Source: Bradyrhizobium icense (GTDB lineage: Bacteria; Pseudomonadota; Alphaproteobacteria; Rhizobiales; Xanthobacteraceae). From it: a stretch of 64,000 nucleotides of DNA. Position numbers and translations under genes: made by a program. The notes below the pieces were generated by a model, which made no database searches, was not told the origin of the DNA, and saw nothing but the letters and a program-made list of their open reading frames with translations. The stretch lies in the NCBI RefSeq assembly GCF_001693385.1, contig NZ_CP016428.1:310001-374000 (forward strand). The letters run 5' to 3'. This document shows, one piece after another, positions 9,500 to 19,205 of this stretch (position 1 is the stretch's first letter; each line of letters begins with the position of its first letter).

Positions 9500-9989
9500 G
9501 TCTCGCCTTTATTCCAGCCCTGAAGTTATGCAGTTGCCGTCGTAGCCTGATCCGATCCGGCGCACGCTCATGCGCACCGAATCACGATGCCGTTCAAATT
9601 CGTGTCGTCGATTTCGCCAATCATCGCGTTCAGCAAAGACGCGTTCCCCAATCGGCGGCGTACAGTCGCGCGCCGGATCAAATCATTCAGCCTGCCAAAA
9701 CCAGCCTAACCGTCTTGCATGACGGCTTCGCGTGACTGGCTGTTGCGTAAGTCTTCAAGCGCAATATCAGGCTTTCGTTCGCTTTACGGTCGAGAGCAGC
9801 ACAGCTCCAGCTATTGCGCTCAATTCGACCTGCGTTTTGGAACCTTTCACCCGGCGGGCTCTCGTTTCGAGAACTCTGGCCTCACCCGTATGATCTTACG
9901 GGGCCAGCAACCCTGGACCGATGTTGTGACCGGAACGTAGTCGCTCCGGGGGAATATTCCAAGGGGTTTTTTTGCGTTCCAAAAGGACT
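9500..9989. other. 490-bp gene-free region with possible structured RNA
   Basis: No credible ORF; the longest (73 codons at 9719) matches nothing I know. It contains a good hairpin at 9876-9907 (CCCGTA/TACGGG extended by CTGGC/GCCAG), a second GC stem near 9934-9954 and a run of seven T at 9967-9973. Together they could be the 3' end of a plus-strand small RNA. It also contains the promoter of the DUF4167 gene. I do not recognise a known RNA family. Confidence 0.35.
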
Positions 9990-10871
9990 TTATCGGGCCA
10001 TTTTGTGACCCGCGACCGCCCTCGGAATGCCTGCCAGATCGGCCTTGGGGGCCATTGCAGGCGTTAACCCTGAGGCCGCCATCAGGGCCTGGATTGGGCC
10101 GCTTTGGCCCTCACCAGCCTCCACGACCAGGGCTGCACCCGGGGCAAGGAGGCCAGCCGCCTGGGGGATCAACGCGCGGTAAGCGTCCAGCCCGTCGGCG
10201 CCACCATCGAGCGCGGCGAGCGGATCGTAGTTCCTGACCTCCTCGGCCAGGTGAGCGATGTCGGCCGAGCGAATGTAGGGCGGATTCGAAACAATCAGAT
10301 CGAACGTGCCGGACAATCCGCCGGCATAGTCGCAGGCGACGAACGTCGCGCGATCCGATAATCCTGCACGCGCCGCGTTGGCCGTGGCGGTCTGCAGCGC
10401 GGCCTTCGAAATATCGGTCCCGAATCCATGCGCTGCTGGCAGCTCGGACAAGAGCGCCAGCAGGATCGCGCCGGAGCCGGTGCCGAGGTCGGCGATGCGC
10501 AAGGGACGACTGAGGTCGCCACGGCCGCGCAGCAGTTCCAGCGCCAGTTCGACCACGGTCTCGGTATCGGGCCGCGGCACCAGGGTTGAGGAGGAGAGTT
10601 GCAAGGGCAGGCCCCAAAACTCCTTCTCGCCGATGATACGGGCGACCGGTTCTCCCCCGAGGCGACGGCGGGCGAATTCCTCGAGGCGTGCCGATTCGTC
10701 CGAGGCGAGCTCGCGCCGTGCAGCCGATATCAAGCCGGTCAGGTCGAGGCCAAGTGCATGGCCTGTCAGAATCCGTGCGTCGAGTTCGGCGGATTCGATG
10801 GCGGCGGCTTTGAGTCTCGCTGCGAGCACGCGCCGCGCGGTCTCGACCGTCTGGCCGACGAAATCCGTCAT
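9990..10871 (-). CDS. prmC: Release-factor glutamine N5-methyltransferase
   Basis: Methylates the Gln of the GGQ motif in class I release factors, here presumably PrfA encoded just upstream. The product is 293 residues with an N-terminal helical domain, motif I LADLGTGSGAILLALL and the catalytic NPPY (VSNPPYIRSADI). I start at ATG 10871 (MTDFVGQTVE); the 18 extra in-frame residues upstream are encoded by a family A repeat. It follows prfA on the same strand, but the repeat at 10891-11014 separates them. Confidence 0.95.
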   Translation of the reverse strand: MTDFVGQTVETARRVLAARLKAAAIESAELDARILTGHALGLDLTGLISAARRELASDESARLEEFARRRLGGEPVARIIGEKEFWGLPLQLSSSTLVPRPDTETVVELALELLRGRGDLSRPLRIADLGTGSGAILLALLSELPAAHGFGTDISKAALQTATANAARAGLSDRATFVACDYAGGLSGTFDLIVSNPPYIRSADIAHLAEEVRNYDPLAALDGGADGLDAYRALIPQAAGLLAPGAALVVEAGEGQSGPIQALMAASGLTPAMAPKADLAGIPRAVAGHKMAR

Positions 10872-10890
10872 GCGGCGACCCACAATCTTG

Positions 10891-11014
10891 ACGTCGTCCC
10901 TGCGAACGCAGGGACCCATAACCACAGGCCGTTATTGTTGCGAGAGGTCTCGGCCCCCACCGCCCAGATTGCGAGGCCGCGGCGTATGGGTCCCCGCTTT
11001 CGCGGGGACGACGG
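10891..11014. repeat. Family A repeat between prfA and prmC
   Basis: Full-length copy of about 124 bp with outer ends GTCGTCCCTGCGAACGCAGG and GGTCCCCGCTTTCGCGGGGA plus the internal CCGCGGCGTATGGG block. It lies 11 nt beyond the prfA stop and 19 nt before the prmC start, inside an otherwise co-directional gene pair. Confidence 0.85.
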
Positions 11015-11025
11015 CCGGATGATGC

Positions 11026-12105
11026 TCACGCCGCCGCGCCTTGCGCCGCGAGTTGCGCGGCCTGGTGCTCGGTCGTCAGCGCATCGATCAGTTCACCCAG
11101 CGCCTCGCCCGAAATCACCTGCGGCAATTTGTAGAGCGTCAGGTTGATGCGATGGTCGGTGACGCGGCCCTGCGGGAAGTTATAGGTGCGGATGCGCTCG
11201 CTTCGGTCGCCGGAGCCGACCTTCTCCTTGCGGTCCGCGGAGCGCGCGGCATCGGCGCGCTGGCGTTCGGCGTCGTAGATGCGCGAGCGCAGGATATTCA
11301 TCGCGGAGGCGCGATTCTTGTGCTGTGAGCGGCTGTCCTGCATCATCACCACGATGCCGGTCGGGATATGCGTGATGCGGATCGCCGATTCGGTCTTGTT
11401 GACGTGCTGACCGCCGGCGCCCTGCGCGCGCATGGTTTCGATCCTTAAGTCCTCATTCTTGATGTCGACATCGACATCCTCGACCTCGGGCAGTACCGCC
11501 ACCGTTGCAGCCGAAGTGTGAATCCGCCCCTGCGTTTCGGTGTCGGGCACGCGCTGCACGCGGTGCACGCCGGATTCGAACTTCAGCTTGGCGAAGGCGC
11601 CGCGGCCCTGCACTTCGGCGATGATTTCCTTGTAGCCGCCCACGGTACCTTCCGAGGCCGAGATCACCTCGACCTTCCAGCCCTGCAAGGCGGCAAACCG
11701 CTCATACATCCGGAACAGGTCGCCGGCGAACAGCGAGGCCTCGTCACCGCCGGTGCCGGCGCGGATTTCCAGCATCACGTTGCGGTCGTCCATGGCGTCC
11801 TTGGGCAGCAGCGCCACGCGAATCTTCTGCTCGAGATCAGCGGCGCGCGCCTGCAGCGTTTCAAGCTCGGCTTCCGCCATGCTGCGGATTTCGGGATCGG
11901 TGCCGGCGTCAGCCAGGAGCGATTCGGCGCCTGCAATCTCGGCCCGCGCCGTGCGATAGGCCTTGACCGCATCGATCAGCGGATTGAGCTCGGCGAGCTC
12001 GCGCGTGATCTGGACGTATTTTTCGGAATTCACCTGGCCCAGCAGCTCAGCCTCCAACGAGGCATGATGGGCGAGCAGGATGTCGAGTTTGGCTTCGGGT
12101 AGCAT
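11026..12105 (-). CDS. prfA: Peptide chain release factor 1
   Basis: Recognises UAA and UAG stop codons and triggers peptide release. The product is 359 residues, the normal RF1 length. It carries the codon-recognition PxT tripeptide as PDT in [16 protein letters not shown] and the catalytic GGQ in [19 protein letters not shown] 12105 (MLPEAK) is the family start; the longer open frame upstream overlaps ptsP in another frame and is spurious. It lies 56 nt after ptsP on the same strand. Confidence 0.97.
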   Translation of the reverse strand: MLPEAKLDILLAHHASLEAELLGQVNSEKYVQITRELAELNPLIDAVKAYRTARAEIAGAESLLADAGTDPEIRSMAEAELETLQARAADLEQKIRVALLPKDAMDDRNVMLEIRAGTGGDEASLFAGDLFRMYERFAALQGWKVEVISASEGTVGGYKEIIAEVQGRGAFAKLKFESGVHRVQRVPDTETQGRIHTSAATVAVLPEVEDVDVDIKNEDLRIETMRAQGAGGQHVNKTESAIRITHIPTGIVVMMQDSRSQHKNRASAMNILRSRIYDAERQRADAARSADRKEKVGSGDRSERIRTYNFPQGRVTDHRINLTLYKLPQVISGEALGELIDALTTEHQAAQLAAQGAAA

Positions 12106-12161
12106 GGCGTATTTCTCAGGCGGCGGATGCGGAAAGGTGGCGTTGTCGGGCGAGAGCCTCG

Positions 12162-14429
12162 CTACAACGACAGCCCCTCGGCTTCCGCGAATTCCGTCAG
12201 CTTCTGCCGGATCGAGACGCTGCCGGCCGGCGCGTCGAGCAGCGGCATCAGGACAGCTTCCGCCTTTTTGGCGTCGAGGTCGAGGATCATGGCCTTGACC
12301 GGCCCATGCCCGGTGGCCGACAGCGAGAGCGAGCGGTAGCCGAGCGCAATCAGGGCCAGCGCGCCGAGCGGCTTGGAGGCCATCTCGCCGCACAATGAGG
12401 CCATCTTGTTGGCGGCTTTCGCCTTGCACACGATGTCACGCAGCGCGCGCAGGATCGGCGCCGACATGGTGTCGAACCGATCGGAAACCTTGGCGTTGCC
12501 GCGGTCGACGGCGAACAAGAACTGGAACAGATCGTTCGACCCGACCGAGACGAAATCCACCTTCTTCAGCAGTTCGTCGAGCTGATAGAGCAGCGCCGGC
12601 ACCTCCACCATGGTGCCGACGTCGATACGTTCCGGCAGCGCGTGGCCGTGCTGGCGCAGGTATGTCAGTTCGCGCTCGACGATGGCCTTGGCCTGGTCGA
12701 ACTCGGCGACATCGGAAATCATCGGGAACATGATTTTCAGCGCGCGACCGCCGCCAGCCCGCAGCAGCGCGCGAATCTGGCCGCGCAATAGTCCCGGCCG
12801 GTCGAGCCCGAGCCGGATCGCGCGCCAGCCGAGCGCCGGGTTTTCCTCGATCACAGTCTCCATATAGGGCAGCGCCTTGTCGCCGCCAATATCGAGGGTG
12901 CGGAACGTGACCGGCTTGGAGCCGGCGGCGTCCAGCACGGTGCGATAAAGCGCGAGTTGATCGGAAGAACGCGGCAGGCTCTGGCCGACCATGAACTGCA
13001 GCTCGGTGCGAAACAGCCCGATGCCGGCGCTGCCGGTGTCGTCGATATGCGGCAGGTCGATGACGAGACCCGCATTGATCATCAGCTCGACTTTTTGGCC
13101 GTCCTTGGTCACGCAGGGTTTGTCGCGCAGCGCGGCATACTGCGCCTGCCGCCGCGCGCGAAACCGCACCCGCTCGGCATAGGCCGACTCGATTTCCGCG
13201 GAGGGGCGGACATAGATCGAACCCGAGGTACCGTCGACGATGATGGGGTCGCCGGGATCGGCGATCCCTGGCGCGTTCGGCACTTCGCCGACCGCAGGGA
13301 TTCCGAGCGCACGCGCCACGATCGAGACGTGGGAGTTCGCCGTGCCTTCCTCCAGCACCAGGCCGCGCAGCCGCTTGCGATCGTAGTCGAGCAGCGCCGC
13401 CGGTCCCATCGCGCGCGCGATCAGAATGGCGTTTTCGGGAAGCTGCTCGCGCGAGGGCGCGTGATCCTGACCGACCAATTGCCGCATCAGGCGGTGGCCG
13501 AGGTCTTCGAGGTCGTGCAGGCGGTCGCGCAAGTAAGGATCGGTCGAGCGCAGCATGCGCGCGCGAGTATCGGACTGCACGCGTTCGACCGCGGCTTCCG
13601 CCGTGAGGCCGGTAGCAACCGCCTCATGCAGCTTGTGCGACCAGCCGTGGTCGTTGGCGAACATCCGGTAGGCTTCCAGCACCTCGCGGTGCTCGCCGCC
13701 GTCGGCGACGTCGCCGCGCTCCAGCATGCGGTCGAGATCGGCGCGCAGCTTGGCCAGCGCTGCATCCAGTTTCTTGATTTCCTTCGGCAGGTCTTCGGCG
13801 ATGTAGTTGGTGATGACGACACGCGGCTCGTGCAGCACGACGTGGCCGAGCGCGATGCCGTCGGAGAGGATCGCGCCTGTTTTGTGCAGGGAATGCCGTG
13901 CCGCCGGTTCCGCGCCGGGTTGTGCCAGCGCCGCCAGCTCGCCGGAGGCGATCATCTCCGCGAGCACCATGGCGGTGGTCTGCAGCGCCTCGACCTCTTC
14001 CTCGACATAGGTGCGCTTGGCGCGGTTCTGCACCACCAGCACGCCGAGCGTGTTGCCGGCGCGCAGGATCGGAACGCCGAGGAACGAATGGTAGATTTCT
14101 TCGCCGGTTTCCGGGCGGAACGAGAATGCCGGGTGGCTTTGCGCGTCCGAGAGGTTCAGCGGGCTCGCCTCGCTGGCGACCAGGCCGACGAGGCCCTCAT
14201 GCGCGTTCAGCACGGTGCGGTGCACCGCGTCGCGGTTCAGACCCTCGGTGGCATAGAGCTCGAGCGTGTTATCGATGCGCAGCACGTAGCAGGAGCAGAC
14301 CTCGGCCACCATGTTGGCCGCGATCAGCACCACGATCTTGTCCAGGCGTTCTTGCGCCGAGACCTTCTCCGCCATGGTTTCGCGGAGCCGTCTCAACAGG
14401 ACGCGGGGACCTCCCGACGTGCTCCGCAT
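12162..14429 (-). CDS. ptsP: Enzyme I-Ntr, phosphoenolpyruvate-protein phosphotransferase
   Basis: First phosphotransfer protein of the nitrogen-type PTS: it autophosphorylates from PEP and passes phosphate to NPr. The 755-residue product has an N-terminal GAF domain (about 20-160), a swivelling domain with the phosphorylated His in [13 protein letters not shown], and a C-terminal PEP-binding TIM barrel ([24 protein letters not shown]). I chose ATG 14429 because GGAGG sits about 9 nt upstream; the longer open frame to 14492 lacks such a site. It lies downstream of lysC. In Bradyrhizobium japonicum, enzyme I-Ntr has been reported to interact with aspartokinase, which fits this neighbourhood. 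Confidence 0.96.
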   Translation of the reverse strand: MRSTSGGPRVLLRRLRETMAEKVSAQERLDKIVVLIAANMVAEVCSCYVLRIDNTLELYATEGLNRDAVHRTVLNAHEGLVGLVASEASPLNLSDAQSHPAFSFRPETGEEIYHSFLGVPILRAGNTLGVLVVQNRAKRTYVEEEVEALQTTAMVLAEMIASGELAALAQPGAEPAARHSLHKTGAILSDGIALGHVVLHEPRVVITNYIAEDLPKEIKKLDAALAKLRADLDRMLERGDVADGGEHREVLEAYRMFANDHGWSHKLHEAVATGLTAEAAVERVQSDTRARMLRSTDPYLRDRLHDLEDLGHRLMRQLVGQDHAPSREQLPENAILIARAMGPAALLDYDRKRLRGLVLEEGTANSHVSIVARALGIPAVGEVPNAPGIADPGDPIIVDGTSGSIYVRPSAEIESAYAERVRFRARRQAQYAALRDKPCVTKDGQKVELMINAGLVIDLPHIDDTGSAGIGLFRTELQFMVGQSLPRSSDQLALYRTVLDAAGSKPVTFRTLDIGGDKALPYMETVIEENPALGWRAIRLGLDRPGLLRGQIRALLRAGGGRALKIMFPMISDVAEFDQAKAIVERELTYLRQHGHALPERIDVGTMVEVPALLYQLDELLKKVDFVSVGSNDLFQFLFAVDRGNAKVSDRFDTMSAPILRALRDIVCKAKAANKMASLCGEMASKPLGALALIALGYRSLSLSATGHGPVKAMILDLDAKKAEAVLMPLLDAPAGSVSIRQKLTEFAEAEGLSL

Positions 14430-14686
14430 GTGCTGGTATCCTCCCCCGCGAGGCCAGCCCGCCGGGTGGCCGGTAGCTGGCGTGAAACGCACGAAAAACT
14501 ACAATTATATTCATTCGGCGCTGCCGCAGGCACTTGATCCCGGGCCGAATCGGGATCGCCAAAACCTTGGCGCAGTTTGCGGCAACCCACCTCACAGGCC
14601 GTATAGCCAATCGAGGCTTGCTTTGCCAAGCAAAACGCCTGCCAGAAGCAATAACGTGTGTGTCAGGCCGATGCTGCGCAAGCGAA

Positions 14687-14734
14687 GCGCATGATCTGCC
14701 AAACCGCCGCCGGTTTGGCGATCCGATCATGCGC
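14687..14734. repeat. Palindrome with GCGCATGATC ends, downstream of lysC
   Basis: A 48-bp near-perfect palindrome with arms GCGCATGATC and GATCATGCGC and an inner AAACCG/CGGTTT stem. This palindrome type is widely dispersed in Bradyrhizobium-like genomes (from memory). It lies 22 nt after the lysC stop and may serve as its terminator. The rest of 14430-14755, between ptsP and lysC, has a small CGGGCC-centred hairpin near 14537 and no ORF. Confidence 0.7.
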
Positions 14735-14755
14735 TAAATTTGAGAGAAAATCGTT

Positions 14756-16009
14756 CTAAGTCTGGTCGAGCCCGTAGAGCGTGTGCAGCGTGCGCACCGC
14801 AAGTTCGGTATAGGCGGCGTCGATCAGCACCGAAAACTTGATCTCCGAGGTGGTGATGGCGCGGATGTTGATGTTGCGTTCGGATAGCGCCTTGAACGCC
14901 TTCGCAGCGACCCCGGCATGGCTGCGCATGCCGCTGCCGATCACCGAGACCTTCGATACGTCGGTGGCGCTGTCGAGCCGGGCATAGCCGATCTTGCCCT
15001 TCGACGAGGTGATGGTGTCGCGGGCGCGGTTATAGTCGGAGGCCGGAACGGTGAAGGTGAGGTCGGTGGTCTTGCCGTCCTCGGAGACGTTCTGGACGAT
15101 CATGTCGACGTTGATGTTGGCGTCGGCCAGCGGACCGAAAATGGCTGCGGCAACGCCTGGCTTGTCCTCGATCTGGCGGAGCGAAATCTGGGCTTCGTCC
15201 TTGGAAAAGGCGATGCCGGTGACGACGTGGCTTTCCATGATTTCCTCCTCGCTGCAGATCAGCGTGCCCGGCGGTGTGCCGTGCGGGTCGATATCCTCGG
15301 GCTTGTCGAAGCTGGAACGGACGAACACGGGTATGTTGTGTACCATGCCGAGTTCCACCGAGCGCACCTGCAGGACCTTGGCGCCCAGCGAGGCCAGTTC
15401 CAGCATGTCCTCGAAGGCGATCTTGTCGAGCCGTCGCGCCTTGGGAACCACCCGCGGATCGGTGGTATAAACGCCGTCGACGTCGGTGTAGATGTCGCAG
15501 CGGTCGGCCCGGATCGCGGCCGCAATCGCCACCGCCGAGGTATCAGAACCGCCGCGCCCAAGCGTGGTGATCCGGTTGGTCTGCGGATTGATGCCCTGGA
15601 AGCCGGCAATGACGGCGACTTCCTGGCGATCCTTGAATCGAGCGGAGATCTCGCTGCCGTCGATCTCGAGAATCCGCGCCGAGGCGTGGGCATCCGAGGT
15701 CTTGATCGGAATCTGCCAGCCCTGCCAGGAGCGGGCCTGGATGCCCATGCCCTGCAGCACGATCGCGAGCAGGCCCGAGGTCACCTGTTCGCCGGATGCC
15801 ACCACGGCGTCATATTCGCGCGCATCATGCAGCGGCGAGGCGTCGCCGCACCATTCGACCAACTCGTTGGTCTTGCCGGACATGGCCGACACGACGACGG
15901 CAACGTCATGCCCGGCGTCGACTTCGCGCTTGACGTGACGCGCGACGTTGCGGATTCGATCGATGTTGGCGACGGACGTGCCGCCGAATTTCATCACGAG
16001 GCGGCCCAT
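14756..16009 (-). CDS. lysC: Aspartate kinase
   Basis: Phosphorylates aspartate, the first committed step to lysine, threonine, methionine and diaminopimelate. The 417-residue product has KFGGTSVANIDRI at the start, the kinase core with TLGRGGSDTSAVA, and two C-terminal ACT domains (about 265-340 and 345-415) that normally bind feedback inhibitors. The length and architecture are those of class-II monofunctional aspartokinases; in many of these an internal start also yields a beta subunit. It is divergent from the PH-domain protein gene. Confidence 0.97.
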   Translation of the reverse strand: MGRLVMKFGGTSVANIDRIRNVARHVKREVDAGHDVAVVVSAMSGKTNELVEWCGDASPLHDAREYDAVVASGEQVTSGLLAIVLQGMGIQARSWQGWQIPIKTSDAHASARILEIDGSEISARFKDRQEVAVIAGFQGINPQTNRITTLGRGGSDTSAVAIAAAIRADRCDIYTDVDGVYTTDPRVVPKARRLDKIAFEDMLELASLGAKVLQVRSVELGMVHNIPVFVRSSFDKPEDIDPHGTPPGTLICSEEEIMESHVVTGIAFSKDEAQISLRQIEDKPGVAAAIFGPLADANINVDMIVQNVSEDGKTTDLTFTVPASDYNRARDTITSSKGKIGYARLDSATDVSKVSVIGSGMRSHAGVAAKAFKALSERNINIRAITTSEIKFSVLIDAAYTELAVRTLHTLYGLDQT

Positions 16010-16185
16010 GACGTCGCGTGCATTCCCTGTGAGGATAAGTTAGGTGACCCGCACGGAAAGTGGAGCGCCCGGGCCGAAAGCGGCGTATACATAGCGATGC
16101 GGTCCGGGGCAAGCACCTCCGGTTCCGTTTTCGACCCAAAAACGGCGCAAATTGCTGTGGTGACGGGTTAATTCAGGACGAGCGT

Positions 16186-16665
16186 ATGGGGCGTTACATC
16201 GATGATATCCTGCAGCCCGGCGAGAGGGTGCTGTATTCGACCAATGCGCACTGGATCTTCTTTTTGCCGGCGATAGCTGCCTGGATCGTGGCGATCGCGT
16301 TTCTGGTGTTGTCCCGGATGATCGAGGGCGACGTGCCGGTGCTGCTGTGCCTGACCATGGCGGGCCTCTCTGCGGTGTTCGCGCTATACAAGTCGGTGAC
16401 GGCCTGGTTCCATCGCTGGACCACCGAGACCGATGTCACCAATTTCCGTGTCGTCCACAAGACCGGCTTTGTTCAGCGGCAGACGTTCGAGATGAGTGTG
16501 GACAAGGTCGAGAGCGTCGACGTCAACCAGAGCATCCTCGGCCGCATCCTCAACTACGGCGACGTAACGGTCTCGGGGGTCGGCGAGGGTGGCAAGACCC
16601 TCGACACCATTGCTTCGCCGCTGGCGTTTCGCAATGCCATCACGGCACGACCGGCCGGTACGTAA
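16186..16665 (+). CDS. PH-domain membrane protein (DUF304/YdbS type)
   Basis: A 159-residue protein with two membrane helices (about 24-43 and 50-70) followed by a bacterial PH-like domain (TDVTNFRVVHKTGFVQRQTFEM, VESVDVNQSILGRILNYGDV). Such proteins are membrane-anchored and of unknown function. ATG 16186 follows AGGACGAG; an upstream in-frame ATG at 16060 would add a polar non-conserved stretch. It ends 3 nt before ubiG and is probably co-transcribed with it. Confidence 0.87.
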   Translation: MGRYIDDILQPGERVLYSTNAHWIFFLPAIAAWIVAIAFLVLSRMIEGDVPVLLCLTMAGLSAVFALYKSVTAWFHRWTTETDVTNFRVVHKTGFVQRQTFEMSVDKVESVDVNQSILGRILNYGDVTVSGVGEGGKTLDTIASPLAFRNAITARPAGT

Positions 16666-16668
16666 ATC

Positions 16669-17436
16669 ATGGCCATGCAGCAGAATTCCGCCGCCGGTTT
16701 GTCGGGCAAGGGCTCTACCGTCGATCCGGCCGAGGTCGCGAAATTTTCGAAATTGTCGGATGAGTGGTGGGACCCCAAAGGCAAGATGGCCCCCCTACAC
16801 AAGATCAACCCGCTGCGGCTCGCCTATATCCGGGATGCCGCCTGCCGCAAGTTTGAGCGTAACGCCAGGAGCCTCAGTTGCCTCTCGGGCCTGCGCATCC
16901 TCGATATCGGTTGCGGCGCCGGGCTGTTGTGCGAGCCGTTGACGCGGCTGGGCGCGCAGGTGATCGGGATCGATCCGTCCGCGACCAACATTGCGGCTGC
17001 CAAACTGCACGCCGACAAGGGCCATCTGTCGATCGACTATCGCTGCACCACCGTCGAGCAGATGGACCACCGCGAGCGCTTCGATATCGTGCTGGCGATG
17101 GAAGTGATCGAGCATGTCACCGATGTCGGCGCGTTCCTCGCCCGCTGCGCGGCCATGGTCAAGCCGGGCGGGATGATGGTGGTCTCGACGCTGAACCGTA
17201 ACTGGAAGAGCTTTGCGCTCGCGATCGTCGGCGCAGAATATGTGCTGCGCTGGCTGCCGCGCGGCACCCATCAGTGGGACAAGTTCGTCACCCCCGACGA
17301 ACTCGCCCAGCATCTCGCCGCCAACAAGCTCACCATCACCGAGCAGGCCGGCGTGGTCTACAATCCGCTCGCCGACCGATGGAGTATCTCGTCCGACATG
17401 GACGTGAACTACATGGTGGTGGCGGAAGGGGTTTAG
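16669..17436 (+). CDS. ubiG: Ubiquinone biosynthesis O-methyltransferase
   Basis: Carries out both O-methylations of ubiquinone biosynthesis. The product is 255 residues. It has the SAM-binding motif LDIGCGAGLLCEPLTRLGA (about 76-94), the conserved WWDPKGKMAPLHKINPLRL near the N-terminus, MEVIEHV, and the C-terminal VDVNYM-like end (MDVNYMVVAEG). It lies directly downstream of the PH-domain gene. A family A repeat array follows. Confidence 0.96.
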   Translation: MAMQQNSAAGLSGKGSTVDPAEVAKFSKLSDEWWDPKGKMAPLHKINPLRLAYIRDAACRKFERNARSLSCLSGLRILDIGCGAGLLCEPLTRLGAQVIGIDPSATNIAAAKLHADKGHLSIDYRCTTVEQMDHRERFDIVLAMEVIEHVTDVGAFLARCAAMVKPGGMMVVSTLNRNWKSFALAIVGAEYVLRWLPRGTHQWDKFVTPDELAQHLAANKLTITEQAGVVYNPLADRWSISSDMDVNYMVVAEGV

Positions 17437-17450
17437 GGATTCTCAGTTAT

Positions 17451-17624
17451 CGTCGTCCCTGCGAACGCAGGGACCCATACCGCGTGATCTATCGAGGAAG
17501 CGCGGTAGCAGACACCTTATCGCGCAACGAAAGCCGGTGGTTATGGGCCCCTGCTTTCGCAGGGGCGACAAGTTGAGGGGTTCTCGCCTCTATTCCGTCG
17601 TCCCTGCTTTCTCAGGGACGACAC
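17451..17624. repeat. Family A repeat plus an extra half copy
   Basis: A full element spans 17451-17569 (CGTCGTCCCTGCGAACGCAG to CTTTCGCAGGGGCGACA). A second short hairpin lies at 17596-17624 (CGTCGTCCCTGC TTTCT CAGGGACGAC). The array fills most of the 286-bp gap between ubiG and the next gene. Confidence 0.8.
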
Positions 17625-17722
17625 TGCCTTTGGGGCCGCACGCAATCCTGTCATGATGCTGCTCCCGTTGACCTGATGCATGCCACCCGGCACGGTGCAG
17701 CGGCATCACGCCGGTACTCCCC

Positions 17723-18622
17723 ATGCTCTCCGTCGCCTCGCTCTGGATTCCCTTCACCATCATCGCTGCGCTGGGCCAGGTCGCCCGCAATGCGATGCAG
17801 AGGTCGTTGACGGGGCCGCTCGGGACCTGGGGCGCGACCAATATCCGCTTCCTGTTCGGCTTTCCGTTCTCGATCGTCTTCTTTGCGGTCGTGGTGGTGG
17901 TGACCGGCGACCCCGTACCGTGGCCGACGGCCGCGTTCTGGCCATGGCTGCTGCTCGGCGCACTCAGCCAGATCGTCGCCACCGGGCTGATGCTGCTGGC
18001 GATGAACGATCGCTCCTTTGTCGTGACGACGGCATACCTGAAAACGGAAGCGATCCAGACCGCGATCTTCGGTTTCATCTTCCTCAGCGATCATCTGACG
18101 CTGCTGAAAGTGGTCGCGATCGTGATCGCGACGATTGGCGTGGTGATCACCGCGCTGCGGCCGGGCGGCGAAAAAGGCTTTGCGGAGTTGAAGCCGACCA
18201 TCATCGGCCTGGTCGCCGCCGGTTGCTTCGCGCTGTCGGCGGTCGGCTTTCGCGGCGCGGTTATCGTGGTGCCCGGCGTCTCCTTCGTGACGGCGGCGTC
18301 CTACACGCTGGTGTTCGGCCTGTTCGTGCAGACACTGGTGTTGACGATCCACCTCCTGCTCCGCGCGCCGGATGTGCTCGTGAAGATCTTCGGACTCTGG
18401 AAGCCCTCGATGCTCGCGGGCTTCATGGGCGCGTTCGCCTCGCAATTCTGGTTCCTGGCGCTCGCGCTGACGGCGGCCGCCAACGTGCGCACGCTGGCGC
18501 TGGTCGAGGTGCTGTTCGCACAGGCCGTGGCGTATTACTCGTTCAAGCAGGCGCTATCGGCGCGTGAATTGTCCGGCATCGTGCTGATCGTGATCGGTGT
18601 GGCGCTATTGGTGGCGGTTTGA
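17723..18622 (+). CDS. EamA/DMT-family transporter
   Basis: Inner-membrane protein of 299 residues with about ten hydrophobic helices in two EamA halves. Typical features are the early ALGQVARNAMQRSL, the repeat-end FLSDHLTLLKVVAIVIATIGVVI and its C-terminal counterpart ending VLIVIGVALLVAV. The substrate is unknown, and sequence similarity to the EamA protein at 4680 is only at fold level. An inverted repeat follows the stop. Confidence 0.87.
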   Translation: MLSVASLWIPFTIIAALGQVARNAMQRSLTGPLGTWGATNIRFLFGFPFSIVFFAVVVVVTGDPVPWPTAAFWPWLLLGALSQIVATGLMLLAMNDRSFVVTTAYLKTEAIQTAIFGFIFLSDHLTLLKVVAIVIATIGVVITALRPGGEKGFAELKPTIIGLVAAGCFALSAVGFRGAVIVVPGVSFVTAASYTLVFGLFVQTLVLTIHLLLRAPDVLVKIFGLWKPSMLAGFMGAFASQFWFLALALTAAANVRTLALVEVLFAQAVAYYSFKQALSARELSGIVLIVIGVALLVAV

Positions 18623-18632
18623 TTCGGGAATC

Positions 18633-18720
18633 GTAGGGTGGGCAAAGGCGAATTGCGCCGTGCCCGCCAATCTCAATCGCGGAGATAATGGTGGGCACGC
18701 TGTCGCTTTGCCCACCCTGC
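18633..18720. repeat. Inverted repeat with GTAGGGTGGGCAAAG ends
   Basis: An 88-bp element with left end GTAGGGTGGGCAAAGGCG and right end CGCTTTGCCCACCCTGC. An inner pair CGTGCCCGCC/GGTGGGCACG lies in the middle. It is located between convergent genes and so may also terminate transcription. Confidence 0.75.
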
Positions 18721-18734
18721 GGAATCGCCGCGCA

Positions 18735-19205
18735 TCAGTTCCGGTCGTCCGGCAGCACCGGCAGCGGGGAGACCTCGACGCCCTCGTCGATCAGCGCTCT
18801 CGCCTCATCCGGCGAGGCCTCGCCGTAGATCGGGCGATGCTCGATGTCGCCGTAATGCATCTTGCGCGCTTCATTGGGGAAGCGCTCGCCGACATTGTCG
18901 GCATTCTTGACGATGTGATCGCGCAGTTCCTTCAGCTTGGCGCGCAATTCGCGCTCCTGCGCCATCAACAGCGGTGTCGATTCCGATCCGGTTGCTTCCG
19001 CAGGCGCGCCCGGCGCGGGCGCGGCTTGCTCGCGGCCTTTCTTGCTGACGATCTGCGGAGCCATGATGGCGCGTTCGACCTTCACCGAGCCGCAGGCGGG
19101 GCAGCTCACCAGCTTGCGCTTTTCCTGCGTCTCGTAAGCCGCGGAGCTTTGAAACCAGCTTTCGAAAGCATGGCCCTTCTCGCAGCGAAGGTTGTAGCGG
19201 ATCAT
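18735..19205 (-). CDS. DUF1178 zinc-ribbon-like protein
   Basis: A 156-residue protein of the DUF1178 family. The N-terminal MIRYNLRCEKGHAFESWFQS and LVSCPACGSVKVERA supply three or four Cys that look like a zinc ribbon. The C-terminus has the conserved HYGDIEHRPIYGEAS block. The function is unknown. The start is ATG 19205, overlapping the nitrilase stop by 4 nt (ATGA); longer frames read antisense to that gene. It is the last gene of the comF-grxC-nitrilase-DUF1178 run. Confidence 0.9.
   Translation of the reverse strand: MIRYNLRCEKGHAFESWFQSSAAYETQEKRKLVSCPACGSVKVERAIMAPQIVSKKGREQAAPAPGAPAEATGSESTPLLMAQERELRAKLKELRDHIVKNADNVGERFPNEARKMHYGDIEHRPIYGEASPDEARALIDEGVEVSPLPVLPDDRN

Noticed and set aside
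9719..9940. A 73-codon ORF in the gap between prmC and the DUF4167 gene
   Set aside because: No ribosome site, no homology that I recognise, and Ser/Arg-rich composition; the gap is more likely to hold a promoter or RNA.
10872..10925. prmC extension starting MVMGPCVRRDD
   Set aside because: This peptide is the translation of a family A repeat end; the similar start [11 protein letters not shown] precedes cobT for the same reason.
12957..14537. A 526-codon plus-strand frame over ptsP
   Set aside because: It is a mirror of ptsP codons, Arg/His/Asp-rich and without motifs.
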